From Pseudomonadota bacterium (GTDB lineage: Bacteria; Pseudomonadota; Alphaproteobacteria; Rhodospirillales; Magnetospirillaceae), in assembly GCA_021793155.1 (NCBI GenBank), contig JAJYTF010000010.1, forward strand, positions 1-64,000: a stretch of 64,000 nucleotides of DNA, in the 5' to 3' direction. The notes under the pieces are model-generated. The model made no database searches. It had not been told where the DNA came from and saw only the letters and a program-made list of their open reading frames with translations. Both the position numbers and the translations under genes were made by a program. Position 1 is the first letter of the stretch, and each line of letters begins with the position of its first letter. Positions 55,433-64,000 of this stretch are shown piece by piece.

Positions 55433-55820
55433 TGCCTTAGTTCTTTCCCCGTCGCCACAGCCGTCCGGCTGGCCCAACACATCCAAAGGCGTATAACAAA
55501 ACCGCAAGCCGAAGACACGCAAAGAATGCCCTTTCATGGGGCCGCAAGGCAGCATTGTCCGTCCACAGCGATTTTGGAAGCGCGCCTTTCGTCCCGCCGT
55601 TGGATCGGGCGAGCGCCGGCCTCGGCCGACGGCTCGGGGCGCTGTCGTTCAATCTCAGGGATAGGGTCTCCCAACTATCGGAGTACCACTTCTTAGCCTG
55701 CCTATTCCCTTGGAAAGAGCCGGGATTGCCCGTTTGGCTTAACCCCTCGTTAAGGCGCCGGCCATAGCGTCGTTAGGACTTCCGAAACAAGATGTCTTCA
55801 ACAGCAGGAAAGGACCGGCC
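55433..55820. other. intergenic region with divergent promoters
   Basis: No supported gene. It should contain the gltBD promoter (leftward) and that of the type I secretion pair (rightward). Short frames here show no family features. Confidence 0.5.
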
Positions 55821-57683
55821 GTGTCACTCGACCGTGCCCGCCACCCCATCGCCGCCTTCCGCAGCCGCCTGTCCCCGGCCGCGGCGTCCGCCGCCAAGGC
55901 CGCCCCCCGGCCACCGTCCGACAATGCCTACCCGGCATCGCACCACTGCGAACTCGGCACCGCGGTAAGCGCCTGCCGCGGCGCCATCATTGCCGCCGGG
56001 GTGTTCAGCTTCTGCATCAACCTGCTTCTGTTCGTCTCGCCGATCTACATGATGCAGGTCTATGACCGGGTGCTGGGCAGCCGCAACGTGACGACCCTGG
56101 TCATGCTGTCGATCATCGCCGCCTTCCTTCTGAGCGCAATGGGCGTCCTGGAAATGGTGCGCAGCCGTATCCTCGTGCGGGCCGGCTTGCGTTTTGACGC
56201 AATGCTCAAGAAGCGTGTGTTCGCCGCCGTTTTCAGCCGCAGCCTGCGCACTCCCGGCGGCGTCCCGGCGCAGGCCCTGCGTGACCTGGACGCGGTGCGT
56301 GAATTCTTGAGCGGCGCCGGCGTCCTGGTGTTCTGCGACGCCCCCTGGGCGCCGATGTTCATCGGCCTGGCCTTCGCCATGCACCCGCTGCTGGGCTGGG
56401 TGTCGCTGGCTGGCGCCCTGTTCATCCTGGCCCTTGCCCTGGCCAACGAACAGTTTACCCGCAAGCCCCTCAAACATGCCGCCGCCTATGGCCTGGCGGC
56501 CAGCTCCTTCGCCGAGACCAGCCTGCGCAACGCCGAAGTGATCGAGGCCATGGGAATGATGCCGAGCATCGCCAACCGTTGGATGGGCCGCCACCATCGC
56601 ATGCTCGCCCTGCAGGCGCGCGCCGGCGACCACGGTGGCTATCTTCTGGCCGCTTCGAAGGTGATGCGCCTGCTGCTGCAGAGCGGGATTCTGGGGGTCG
56701 GCGCCTGGCTGGCCATTCATGACAAACTGTCGGCAGGCGCCATCATGGCTGCCTCGATCATCATGGGCCGCGCCCTGGCGCCGATCGAAATGGCAGTCAG
56801 CCAGTGGCGCAACTTCATCAACACTCGCACCGCCTGGGACCGCCTTAAGGACCTGCTCGCCGCCGTTCCGGCGACGCCAGACGCCATGCCGCTGCCGTCT
56901 CCGGCCGGCGCGCTGGCGGTCGAACAGGCCTATGCCGTGCCGCCGGGCGCCAAGCTCCCCGCGCTGAAAGGCGTCTCCTTTGCCATCGAACCGGGTGAGG
57001 TGCTGGGCGTGGTCGGTCCTTCGGCCGCCGGCAAATCCACCCTCGCCCGCGTCCTCGTGGGCGTGTGGCCCGCCTATTCCGGCTGCGTCCGCATCGACGG
57101 CGCCGAGCTGTCCCAATGGAACCGCGAGCATCTGGGACCGCATATCGGCTATCTGCCGCAGGATGTGGAGCTGTTCGACGGAACCGTCGCTGAGAACATC
57201 GCACGTTTCCAGGTGATGGATTCCCAGGCGGTCGTGGCCGCCGCGCGCAAGGCCGGCGTCCATGAGATGATCCTGCGCCTGCCGGAAGGCTACGACAGCC
57301 GCATCGGCGAGGGCGGCCGGTCCCTCTCGGGCGGGCAGCGCCAGCGCCTCGGCCTGGCTCGCGCCCTTTACCGCGACCCGGCCCTGCTGGTTCTCGACGA
57401 ACCCAATTCGAATCTGGACACGGCCGGCGACCAGGCGCTGATCGAAGCCGTCGCCCATGCCCGCCACCAGGGCTCGACCGTGGTGATCATTTCCCACCGG
57501 GTCAGCATCCTGTCCGCCGTGGACAAGGTCCTGGTGCTCAACAACGGCCAGGTCGAGGCATTCGGGACCCGCGACGAGATCCTCTCGCGCTTCGCCCGCC
57601 CCACCGTCGTTCCCCCCACCGTCGCCCCGCCGTCCACCAGCCAGACGCCGGTTCCCGCCGCCGTCGCGCCAGCCATGGTCTGA
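55821..57683 (+). CDS. type I secretion ABC transporter (PrtD-like)
   Basis: 620 aa starting at GTG behind AAAGGA. The membrane domain (about 45-330) has FSFCINLLLFVSPIYMMQVY, characteristic of PrtD/LipB-type type I exporters; there is no C39 peptidase-like N-terminus. The ATPase domain has Walker A VGPSAAGKSTLARVL, signature SLSGGQRQRLGLARAL and Walker B LLVLDEPNSNLD. The C-terminal 25 residues are alanine/proline-rich. It pairs with the HlyD-type adaptor 4 bases downstream. No TolC or RTX substrate gene is next to it. Confidence 0.94.
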   Translation: MSLDRARHPIAAFRSRLSPAAASAAKAAPRPPSDNAYPASHHCELGTAVSACRGAIIAAGVFSFCINLLLFVSPIYMMQVYDRVLGSRNVTTLVMLSIIAAFLLSAMGVLEMVRSRILVRAGLRFDAMLKKRVFAAVFSRSLRTPGGVPAQALRDLDAVREFLSGAGVLVFCDAPWAPMFIGLAFAMHPLLGWVSLAGALFILALALANEQFTRKPLKHAAAYGLAASSFAETSLRNAEVIEAMGMMPSIANRWMGRHHRMLALQARAGDHGGYLLAASKVMRLLLQSGILGVGAWLAIHDKLSAGAIMAASIIMGRALAPIEMAVSQWRNFINTRTAWDRLKDLLAAVPATPDAMPLPSPAGALAVEQAYAVPPGAKLPALKGVSFAIEPGEVLGVVGPSAAGKSTLARVLVGVWPAYSGCVRIDGAELSQWNREHLGPHIGYLPQDVELFDGTVAENIARFQVMDSQAVVAAARKAGVHEMILRLPEGYDSRIGEGGRSLSGGQRQRLGLARALYRDPALLVLDEPNSNLDTAGDQALIEAVAHARHQGSTVVIISHRVSILSAVDKVLVLNNGQVEAFGTRDEILSRFARPTVVPPTVAPPSTSQTPVPAAVAPAMV

Positions 57684-57687
57684 TCCG

Positions 57688-59031
57688 ATGAGCAATCCGA
57701 TGAACGCCCTCACCATGCCGCAAGGCAACGCCATGCCCGAATTGGCCGTGTCCAGTTCGCTCAAGAGCAGCATCCTCGCCGGCGCCGCCGTCATCGCCGT
57801 CGTGTTCGGCGGGTTCGGCACATGGGCCGCCCTGGCGCCGCTCGACAGCGCGGTAATCGCCCATGGTCAGCTGGCGGTGGAAAGCCAGCGGAAGGTCATC
57901 CAGCATCTGGAAGGCGGCATCGTCAAAGACATCCTGGTCACGGATGGCGACGTCGTGGTTCCGGGCCAGGTTCTGCTGCGGCTCGACGATGCCAAGGCGC
58001 GAGCCAATCTCCAACTGCTCCAAGGCCAGTATGACGCGACGCTGGCCGAGCTGGCCCGGCTCCAGGCCGAGCGCGACGGCTTGCCGGCCATCGCCTTTCC
58101 GGCCGAACTGACCGGGCGCGCCGGCGGTACCGCGGATGCGGTGATGGCGGCGCAGCGGACGCAGTTCAACGAGCGGCGGAGCAAGCTCGAAGCCCAGGAT
58201 TCGGTGCTTCGCCAGCGAATTGCCGAACTGAATGCAGAAATCGAGGGCGACAAGGTCCAGGAAGCCGCGCTGGGACGCCAGATCACCCTGATGCACCGGG
58301 AGTTGGACGGCCTTCGCGAACTGGCCGGCAAGGGCTATTACCCGAAGAACAAGGTTCTGGCGATGGAGCGCGATGTCGCCCGCCTGGAAGGTGAAATGGG
58401 CACCAGCAGCGCCGCCGAGGCACGGGCCCGCAACACCGTCTCGGAAACCGAGATGCAATTGCTGGAGGTGCGCCACGCCTTCCGTGAGGAGGTGGCCAAA
58501 AGCCTGGACGACGCCCAGAACCGGATGAACGAATTACGCCAGCAGCTGAGTGCCGCCCAGGACACGGTGCGCCGTCTGGACGTGGTGGCTCCGGTTGCCG
58601 GCAGCGTGCAGAACCTCCGTATCGCCACGCGGGGCGGCGTCATCACCCCCGGCATGGAACTGATGGAGGTGGTGCCGGTGGGGGATCGCCTGGTCATCGA
58701 CGCCCAGATACAAGCCGGCGATATCGAGGCCGTCGAGGCGAACCAGTCGGCCGAGGTGCGCTTCTCGGCATTACGCGGGCGCAATTCCCCGGTGCTGGAG
58801 GGCAAGGTCGCCACCGTATCGGCCGACCGCATCGTCGAGCCGCGCACCGGCCAACCCTACTATGCCGCGCGCATCGAAGTCCCCGCCGATCAGCTGGCTC
58901 GCCTCGAAGGGCGCCACATCCAGGCCGGCATGCCGGTCGAGGTGCTGGTCAAAGGCGGTGAACGAACCGCCGCCGATTACCTGCTGCGCCCGCTGACCGA
59001 CAGCTTCGCCAATTCGTTCAAAGAGCGCTGA
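57688..59031 (+). CDS. HlyD-family type I secretion periplasmic adaptor
   Basis: 447 aa. One N-terminal membrane helix (SSILAGAAVIAVVFGGFGTW), then the lipoyl/barrel entry SAVIAHGQLAVESQRKVIQH and LEGGIVKDILVTDGDVVVPG. A long coiled-coil hairpin covers about 110-290, followed by VVAPVAGSVQNLRIATRGG and the C-terminal beta-barrel GRHIQAGMPVEVLVKGGERT. It joins the inner-membrane ABC pump to an outer-membrane channel. Four bases separate it from the ABC gene. Confidence 0.95.
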   Translation: MSNPMNALTMPQGNAMPELAVSSSLKSSILAGAAVIAVVFGGFGTWAALAPLDSAVIAHGQLAVESQRKVIQHLEGGIVKDILVTDGDVVVPGQVLLRLDDAKARANLQLLQGQYDATLAELARLQAERDGLPAIAFPAELTGRAGGTADAVMAAQRTQFNERRSKLEAQDSVLRQRIAELNAEIEGDKVQEAALGRQITLMHRELDGLRELAGKGYYPKNKVLAMERDVARLEGEMGTSSAAEARARNTVSETEMQLLEVRHAFREEVAKSLDDAQNRMNELRQQLSAAQDTVRRLDVVAPVAGSVQNLRIATRGGVITPGMELMEVVPVGDRLVIDAQIQAGDIEAVEANQSAEVRFSALRGRNSPVLEGKVATVSADRIVEPRTGQPYYAARIEVPADQLARLEGRHIQAGMPVEVLVKGGERTAADYLLRPLTDSFANSFKER

Positions 59032-59060
59032 AGCGCTGCCGACCCAAGAGCCGCATATTC

Positions 59061-59092
59061 GCCCGCCCCCGTTAAATAAAATTGGGGCGGGC
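59061..59092 (+). terminator. hairpin after type I secretion pair
   Basis: GCCCGCCCC (59061-59069) and GGGGCGGGC (59084-59092) make a 9-bp GC-rich stem with a 14-nt AT-rich loop, 30 bases after the adaptor stop. No T-run follows, so it is a likely but not classical terminator. Confidence 0.55.
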
Positions 59093-59261
59093 CCGACGGC
59101 CATGACAATAACCTCATGAAGATTTTTTCATTAAACTGAAAATATATACAGCCCCTTGCAACTTGGTAACGCGACACCATATCTTTTCGCGGATTAACTC
59201 TCCATTGGTCGTTTTGCCGCAAGCCCCATGTATTTGCGGTTCAAAGACAGAGGAGAACGAC

Positions 59262-59585
59262 ATGACAATATCCGCGCAACTTATCCGGTTGGCCGGCGTA
59301 TTTGTCCTCGCCGCCGGCATCCAGGCCTGCTCGACGATGGGCTCCCAACAAGCATCCACATCGCCGACGAACGATAGCCAAATCAACTCGCAGGTGACGG
59401 CGGCGCTGAGCCGCGATCCGACTCTGGCCGGCTCCGATATCGCGGCGACGACGCAAAACGCCGAAGTCCGCCTCACCGGATTGGTCGATACGCGGCTGGC
59501 CCGGCAGCAAGCAGTGCAGACCGCCGCTGACATCCCCGGCGTCCGCCACGTCGTGGACGATCTTCGCCTGAGCAACGGCGACTGA
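59262..59585 (+). CDS. BON-domain lipoprotein
   Basis: 107 aa from ATG 59262 (AGAGGAGAACGAC upstream). The signal peptide ends in a lipobox (LAGVFVLAAGIQACSTM). The BON domain follows: DSQINSQVTAALSRDPTLAG, then VRLTGLVDTRLARQQAVQTA and PGVRHVVDDLRL. One BON domain suggests membrane or osmotic-stress binding roles like OsmY relatives. It is monocistronic and followed by a strong stem-loop. Confidence 0.88.
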   Translation: MTISAQLIRLAGVFVLAAGIQACSTMGSQQASTSPTNDSQINSQVTAALSRDPTLAGSDIAATTQNAEVRLTGLVDTRLARQQAVQTAADIPGVRHVVDDLRLSNGD

Positions 59586-59619
59586 ATTCGTCTCGACAAC
59601 CGCTCCGCCAAGTTTGGGA

Positions 59620-59658
59620 CGCCCGCCGGCGCCATCGCCGGCGGGCGTGTGACATTTT
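59620..59658 (+). terminator. terminator after BON lipoprotein gene
   Basis: CGCCCGCCGGCG (59620-59631) and CGCCGGCGGGCG (59636-59647) form a perfect 12-bp stem with a CCAT loop, followed by TGTGACATTTT. The tail is only partly T-rich, but the stem is very strong and lies 35 bases after the stop. Confidence 0.75.
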
Positions 59659-59817
59659 AACATCATTGTCGCTTGAGGCTCGGGCCATCCTATAGGAGTA
59701 TCCCAAATGGGATAATGCTCCTCCATTCGCACGCCCCGCTCACACGGGACGCCTGGATCGGAGGCCGAACCTATTGCCACAGCCCAACGGGAATCAGAGG
59801 CCGGAGACGGCGCCATA

Positions 59818-62517
59818 ATGGTACGGACACAGGTCAGGAAGGCGCTTCCGTCCATCGTGGCGGCGGTTACCGCGATGTTTTTCGTCGCCCTGGGCAGGTT
59901 GCCTTTCGGAGTGGGATATTGGCCGAATCCTACTCTCGACGCGTGGTTTCCCGAGTGGCCCGGCACCACCGTCAGTCTGTTGTTCGTGACCGTCACGGGG
60001 GCTGTGGTCTATGGCGTCGGCCACATCGTATCGCGCCGCACGCGAGAGATATCGGACCGGCGGCGGGATTGGGAAAGCAGCCTCAGGCTGGTCATCGAGT
60101 CTATCCCTGTGCCGCTGGCGGTGGTGCGCCGCAGCGACGGCATCGTGTTGCATGCCAACGCCTGGATCGGCGAACTGTCGGGATACCGTCCGCAGGACCT
60201 GGCCGGCCAGCCGATATCAGGGTTCTGCGTCGATCCCCTGGACACATCCGCCGGGTTGGACTTCCTGCGTCGCGGCACCACGCAATCGACCCAGGAACGT
60301 CGCTTGCGCGCCAAGGATGGCTCGGCACGCCTCATCCAGCTCAGCGCCAGCCCGCTGGGCTATGAAGGCGACGCGGCAGTGATCGTCGCCATGGCCGACG
60401 TGACGGCGCACCAGCAGGCGGAAGCCGCGCTCCGCCGCAAGCATGAGGTCCTGCAGGCAGTCAATCTGCTGCAGGACCAGTTCATCAGCGACCGCGACCC
60501 CGAGGCGCTGTTCGACCGCCTGCTGAAGGTCGCGATCCAGGTTACCGGCAGCCGTGACGGCCTGATCGAAGAGGTATGCACGGACGCCCTTGGAACGCTC
60601 CGCTCGGAATACCGCGCCGGGCGGCCGCACCGCCCGGACGACCGGCTGTTGCCCAGGGCGCTGGCCGAAGGCAAGGTGGTAATCCAGCCCGACCGCATGG
60701 CGGTGCCGCTTTACGCCGGCGAGGAACTGACCGGCCTGATGGAACTGAGCGGCGCCTCAGCCGGCTATGAACATGATCTGCCCGTCGAATTGGCCCCGCT
60801 GTTCAACTCGTGCGGCAATCTGATCGCCGCGCTGCGCGGCGCCCTTGGCCGCGAAGACGCCGAGACGCAGCTCTCGAAGCTGTCCCTGGCGGTGGAACAG
60901 AGCCCGATCGCGGTGATCATCACCGACGGGGGCGGATCCATCGAATACGTCAACCAGCGCTTCTGCAGCGTCACCGGCTACGAGCCCGAGGAAGTGCTCG
61001 GCGAGAACCCGCGTCTGCTGAAGTCGGGCTACATGCCCGACTCGGTCTACCGCGATCTGTGGGAGACCGTGCTTTCGGGCCGTGAATGGCGCGGCGAGCT
61101 GCACAACAGGCGCAAGAACGGCGAGCATTACTGGACCCAGACCCAGGTGTCACCGGTCCGCGACCGCAACGGCAAGGTCACCCATCTGCTGGCCATGTCG
61201 GAAGATATCTCGCTGCGCAAGCGCTATGAACAGCGCCTGCTGCACCAGGCCAATTTTGATCAATTGACCAACCTTCCCAACCGCATCCTGGCCTTCGACC
61301 GCCTTTGCCAGGCCTTGAACCAGGCCCAGCGGGACGGCCGCCCGCTGACCCTCGTCCAGGTCGACCTCGACCATTTCAAGCTGATCAACGATTCCCTGGG
61401 TCATACCGTCGGCGACGCGGTGCTCATCGAAACCACCCGCAGATTGCTCGCCTGCGTGCGCAAGACCGACACGGTGGCCCGGCTGGGAAGCGACGAGTTC
61501 ATCCTGATCCTGGTCGATCGGGGCGTCGACGATCCGTCCGACGTCGTCGCGCGGCGCGTTCTCGAGGCATTCAGCCACCCCTTCGAGGCGGGCGGCGGCG
61601 AAATCTTCGTCTCCGTCAGCATGGGGCTGACGGTGGCACCCGACGATGGCTTCGACCCCAACCTGCTGCTGCAGAACTGCGGCGTCGCACTCACGCAGGC
61701 GAAGGAAAGCGGCCGCAACACCTATCGTTTCTTTACCCCCGACATGAACCAGCAGGCTGCCCAGCGGTTGGAGGTCGACTCCCATCTGCGGCATGCGCTG
61801 CAGCGAAACGAGTTGTTCCTGCATTACCAGCCGCTGCTCGACCTGGCGACCAATCGGATGGTCGGCTGCGAGGCCCTGCTGCGTTGGAACAGCCCAGCTC
61901 TCGGCCTGGTGATGCCCGACCGCTTCATCCCCCTTGCCGAGGACACCGGCCTGATCGTGCCGATCGGCGACTGGGTGCTGCGCACCGCCTGCCGGCAGGC
62001 GAAAGCCTGGATCGACTCGGGCAAAGACATCGTCATCGCGGTGAATACCTCGCCGCGTCAGCTGCGCCATCCAGGAATAGTGGAGTCGGTCGAGCGGGCC
62101 CTGGCGGAAAGCGGACTGCCGGCGGACCGGCTGGAACTCGAGATCACCGAAAGCTTCCTGATCGTCGACCCCAACCATACGGCCGGTGTTCTTGAACAGC
62201 TGGATCGGCTGGGGGTGCGCCTATCCCTTGACGACTTCGGCACCGGATATTCTTCGCTCAGCTACCTGAAGCGCTATCCCTTCCACACCCTCAAGATCGA
62301 CCGCAATTTCATCCGCGATGTCCTGACCGATCCCAATGATCGCGCTCTGGTGAATGCGATCATCGCCATGGCCCGTAGCCTCAACCTGAATATCGTCGCC
62401 GAGGGCGTCGAAACCGTCGAGCAGATGGAATTCCTGCGCCAGCAAGGCTGCGACATCATTCAGGGTTATCACTACAGCCGGCCGTTATCGGCTGCTCAGG
62501 TCGCGCAATTCGCTTAG
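59818..62517 (+). CDS. membrane PAS-GAF-PAS-GGDEF-EAL c-di-GMP protein
   Basis: 899 aa (GGAGACGGCGCCATA before ATG). Two N-terminal membrane helices (SIVAAVTAMFFVALGRL and TTVSLLFVTVTGAVVYGVG), a PAS domain (about 95-205), a GAF-like region (about 215-345), a second PAS domain (about 355-475), GGDEF (about 480-640) and EAL (about 650-895). The cyclase signature is ARLGSDEFILIL (GSDEF in place of GGDEF). The EAL domain is complete (GCEALLRW, DDFGTGYSSLSYLKRYP). Net activity is more likely phosphodiesterase, but both are possible. Confidence 0.93.
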   Translation: MVRTQVRKALPSIVAAVTAMFFVALGRLPFGVGYWPNPTLDAWFPEWPGTTVSLLFVTVTGAVVYGVGHIVSRRTREISDRRRDWESSLRLVIESIPVPLAVVRRSDGIVLHANAWIGELSGYRPQDLAGQPISGFCVDPLDTSAGLDFLRRGTTQSTQERRLRAKDGSARLIQLSASPLGYEGDAAVIVAMADVTAHQQAEAALRRKHEVLQAVNLLQDQFISDRDPEALFDRLLKVAIQVTGSRDGLIEEVCTDALGTLRSEYRAGRPHRPDDRLLPRALAEGKVVIQPDRMAVPLYAGEELTGLMELSGASAGYEHDLPVELAPLFNSCGNLIAALRGALGREDAETQLSKLSLAVEQSPIAVIITDGGGSIEYVNQRFCSVTGYEPEEVLGENPRLLKSGYMPDSVYRDLWETVLSGREWRGELHNRRKNGEHYWTQTQVSPVRDRNGKVTHLLAMSEDISLRKRYEQRLLHQANFDQLTNLPNRILAFDRLCQALNQAQRDGRPLTLVQVDLDHFKLINDSLGHTVGDAVLIETTRRLLACVRKTDTVARLGSDEFILILVDRGVDDPSDVVARRVLEAFSHPFEAGGGEIFVSVSMGLTVAPDDGFDPNLLLQNCGVALTQAKESGRNTYRFFTPDMNQQAAQRLEVDSHLRHALQRNELFLHYQPLLDLATNRMVGCEALLRWNSPALGLVMPDRFIPLAEDTGLIVPIGDWVLRTACRQAKAWIDSGKDIVIAVNTSPRQLRHPGIVESVERALAESGLPADRLELEITESFLIVDPNHTAGVLEQLDRLGVRLSLDDFGTGYSSLSYLKRYPFHTLKIDRNFIRDVLTDPNDRALVNAIIAMARSLNLNIVAEGVETVEQMEFLRQQGCDIIQGYHYSRPLSAAQVAQFA

Positions 62518-62804
62518 TGGTTTGGTGCTGATTTAGCGCCGCCGCACTCAATCGCCGTTCGTTTTACCTGTAAACACTCTCGCCCGCGGCCAATTACGCT
62601 CACTCAAAGGAGGAATATCAACTTTCGATACTTCCATCCCAGGGCGATAACAGCGAGGCGCACATCCCTTTTAATAGCCGTTTACATCGGCACTCAACAT
62701 TTCATCGCAAAAGATTTGCTGAATGTTGCGCGACGCCTTAGTGTAAGAAAAGCATCATCCAATAGTTTCCGACCCCTCCGGGGCCGGCGAGCAGGTCGGA
62801 CGAA

Positions 62805-63566
62805 GTGACACCCTCGAAGGCACGCTCTGCGTTGTCCATCCTTCTGGTCGAGGACAACGAGATCAATCACAAGGTTGCCGAGGCCTTCCTGACCCGGGCC
62901 GGGCACCATGTGACATCGTGTTTCAACGGAACCACCGCCGTTCATGCCGCCGCCAATCAGGACTTCGATATCGTCTTGATGGATATCCAGATGCCGGACA
63001 TGGATGGACTGGAGGCGACGCGATGTATTCGGGCGCTGGCGGACCACCGAAAGGCCGCCGTTCCCATACTGGCTTTGACGGCCAATTGCTCGCGTGAGGA
63101 AGTTCGCGGCTACCTTGCAGCGGGAATGAACGGAGCCATCGAAAAGCCGCTGCGCAAGAACACCATCGATTCGGCCCTGGCTCCGTTTTCCGCGCCCACC
63201 CGGACGGAGGAGCCCCTCGCCACGCCGATCATCGACGAGCAGCATCTGCGACTCTTGGCCGAGGCCATCGAGCCGCAGAGGCTGGGCGAGTTGTATGAGT
63301 TGGCGCGGCGCTCGATCCTGGAGGCGGCGGACCTGCTGCGTTTCCGGTGGCGCGAGGAGAACGGCGACGGCGCAGGGAAATCCGCTCACCGCCTGGCCGG
63401 CGTCGCCAGCAATTTCGGCTGCGTGGCGCTCGCCTCCGTTGCCCGCGAGATCGAATGCCGTTGTCGCAACGGCGCGGACGGCAGGGATATGGCGCCAGAG
63501 TTTGAAGAGGTTCTTGCAGCGACCCTGGCCAGATTGCCGAGCGGCGGAAGAACGCCCGAAACATGA
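62805..63566 (+). CDS. response regulator with Hpt domain
   Basis: 253 aa from a GTG at 62805 (GGACGAA upstream). The receiver domain has SILLVEDNEINHKVAEAFL, phosphoacceptor in IVLMDIQMPDMDGLEATR and the lysine in GAIEKPLRK. The C-terminal Hpt domain has SAHRLAGVASNFGC with the phospho-histidine. Stand-alone REC-Hpt proteins pass phosphate between hybrid kinases and regulators. It may serve the membrane protein that starts 127 bases downstream, or an unlinked kinase. Confidence 0.9.
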   Translation: MTPSKARSALSILLVEDNEINHKVAEAFLTRAGHHVTSCFNGTTAVHAAANQDFDIVLMDIQMPDMDGLEATRCIRALADHRKAAVPILALTANCSREEVRGYLAAGMNGAIEKPLRKNTIDSALAPFSAPTRTEEPLATPIIDEQHLRLLAEAIEPQRLGELYELARRSILEAADLLRFRWREENGDGAGKSAHRLAGVASNFGCVALASVAREIECRCRNGADGRDMAPEFEEVLAATLARLPSGGRTPET

Positions 63567-63692
63567 AATTATTCACAAATTCGTGGAAATAGCTGCGCAT
63601 TTGCGCCACTCTTTGTACTCTAACGATTTCGCGCCGCCGTTGTCCTGAGCGGTGAGACGCTCACACCTTCGCAGAGGCTTTCTAGACAGAGG

Positions 63693-64000
63693 ATGTTCCC
63701 GGCAAGCGTCCCGAATCTGGTGGTCACCGTAGCTTCGCCGCTATTGTGGATGGCGAGTCTCGTTGTGTTCAGCTGCCATTTGCAGCGGGGCAAAGGTTTG
63801 GATCGGACGTTCCGGCTGCTGCTGCTGGTGCTTGCCCTGGATGCCGGGCGCGGGGTTATCGAGGCAGCCTATTTTGGGGCTCTGAGGCTGGGCGCGGTCG
63901 GCCATGGTTCGGGAAACATAGTGGCGGCGGCAATGACGCCACCAGGCTTGGGCCTGCTTCCGGGACTCGTCGACCTTGTGGCCGCCTGCGCCATGCTCCT
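63693..64000 (+). CDS. membrane protein, N-terminus (partial at window edge)
   Basis: An ATG at 63693 behind ACAGAGG opens a frame that stays open to the window end (102 codons). The product starts MFPASVPNLVVTVASPLLWM and shows three or more hydrophobic segments (also TFRLLLLVLALDAG and LLPGLVDLVAACAML). This looks like the membrane sensor part of a histidine kinase or GGDEF protein, which would fit the REC-Hpt gene upstream, but the catalytic part is outside the window. Confidence 0.65.
   Translation, partial: MFPASVPNLVVTVASPLLWMASLVVFSCHLQRGKGLDRTFRLLLLVLALDAGRGVIEAAYFGALRLGAVGHGSGNIVAAAMTPPGLGLLPGLVDLVAACAML

Noticed and set aside
55824-57821. 665-codon open frame on the minus strand
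   Set aside because: Antisense to the type I secretion ABC gene, which has full Walker and signature motifs.

Overview
The window is high-GC bacterial chromosome with tightly packed genes. The gene set (Irr-type Fur regulator, Sox sulfur oxidation, hopanoid 3-methylase HpnR, PQQ biosynthesis, PEP-CTERM protein, large alphaproteobacterial GltB) points to an alphaproteobacterium, most likely Rhodospirillales and perhaps Magnetospirillum-like. The genus is inference only. There are no rRNA genes and no CRISPR array; one complete tRNA (tRNA-Pro, anticodon UGG) is present.

Layout. 1-7.5 kb: the end of an IS3-family element that cuts a small membrane-protein gene, then single genes (HMA-domain protein, metallo-beta-lactamase-fold hydrolase, YqgE/AlgH protein, PLP aminotransferase, HerA-like ATPase, hexapeptide acetyltransferase). 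7.5-17.3 kb: a minus-strand guanidine assimilation operon headed by a guanidine-I (ykkC) riboswitch: ABC importer, two DUF1989 carboxyguanidine deiminase subunits, a biotin-dependent guanidine/urea carboxylase and allophanate hydrolase. 17.6-26.3 kb: Irr, a LysR regulator divergent from a SLAC1/TDT transporter, a NarL-type regulator, a decayed CheB gene, a CheB-CheR-PAS fusion and a histidine kinase translationally coupled to it.

26.4-30.9 kb is an accessory zone. It holds an AbiE-like type IV toxin-antitoxin pair with a palindromic operator, then a 2.2 kb segment bounded by a 47-bp perfect duplication of the 3' half of tRNA-Pro. That segment carries HigBA, a broken PIN/antitoxin pair and fused fragments of an IS3 transposase and a glycosyltransferase, but no integrase.

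31-39.1 kb: cold-shock gene, DUF2786 gene and a sox operon (soxYZ, soxA, soxB, YeeE/YedE transporter, CcdA-like, DsrE-like, soxW) with no soxX or soxCD in view. A 123-bp two-hairpin, MITE-like repeat occurs four times between 32.4 and 44.9 kb. One copy sits between soxZ and soxA, and one interrupts a PEP-CTERM gene and can be excised on paper to restore the frame exactly.

40-47.2 kb: an SphA-like outer-membrane protein with a sigma-54 promoter, next to an NtrC-type regulator and a divergent sensor kinase; a small lipoprotein; hpnR. 47.3-55.4 kb: pqqABC (no pqqD or pqqE) and convergent gltBD. 55.8-64 kb: type I secretion ABC/adaptor pair, BON lipoprotein, a PAS-GGDEF-EAL protein, a receiver-Hpt protein and the start of a membrane protein cut by the window edge.
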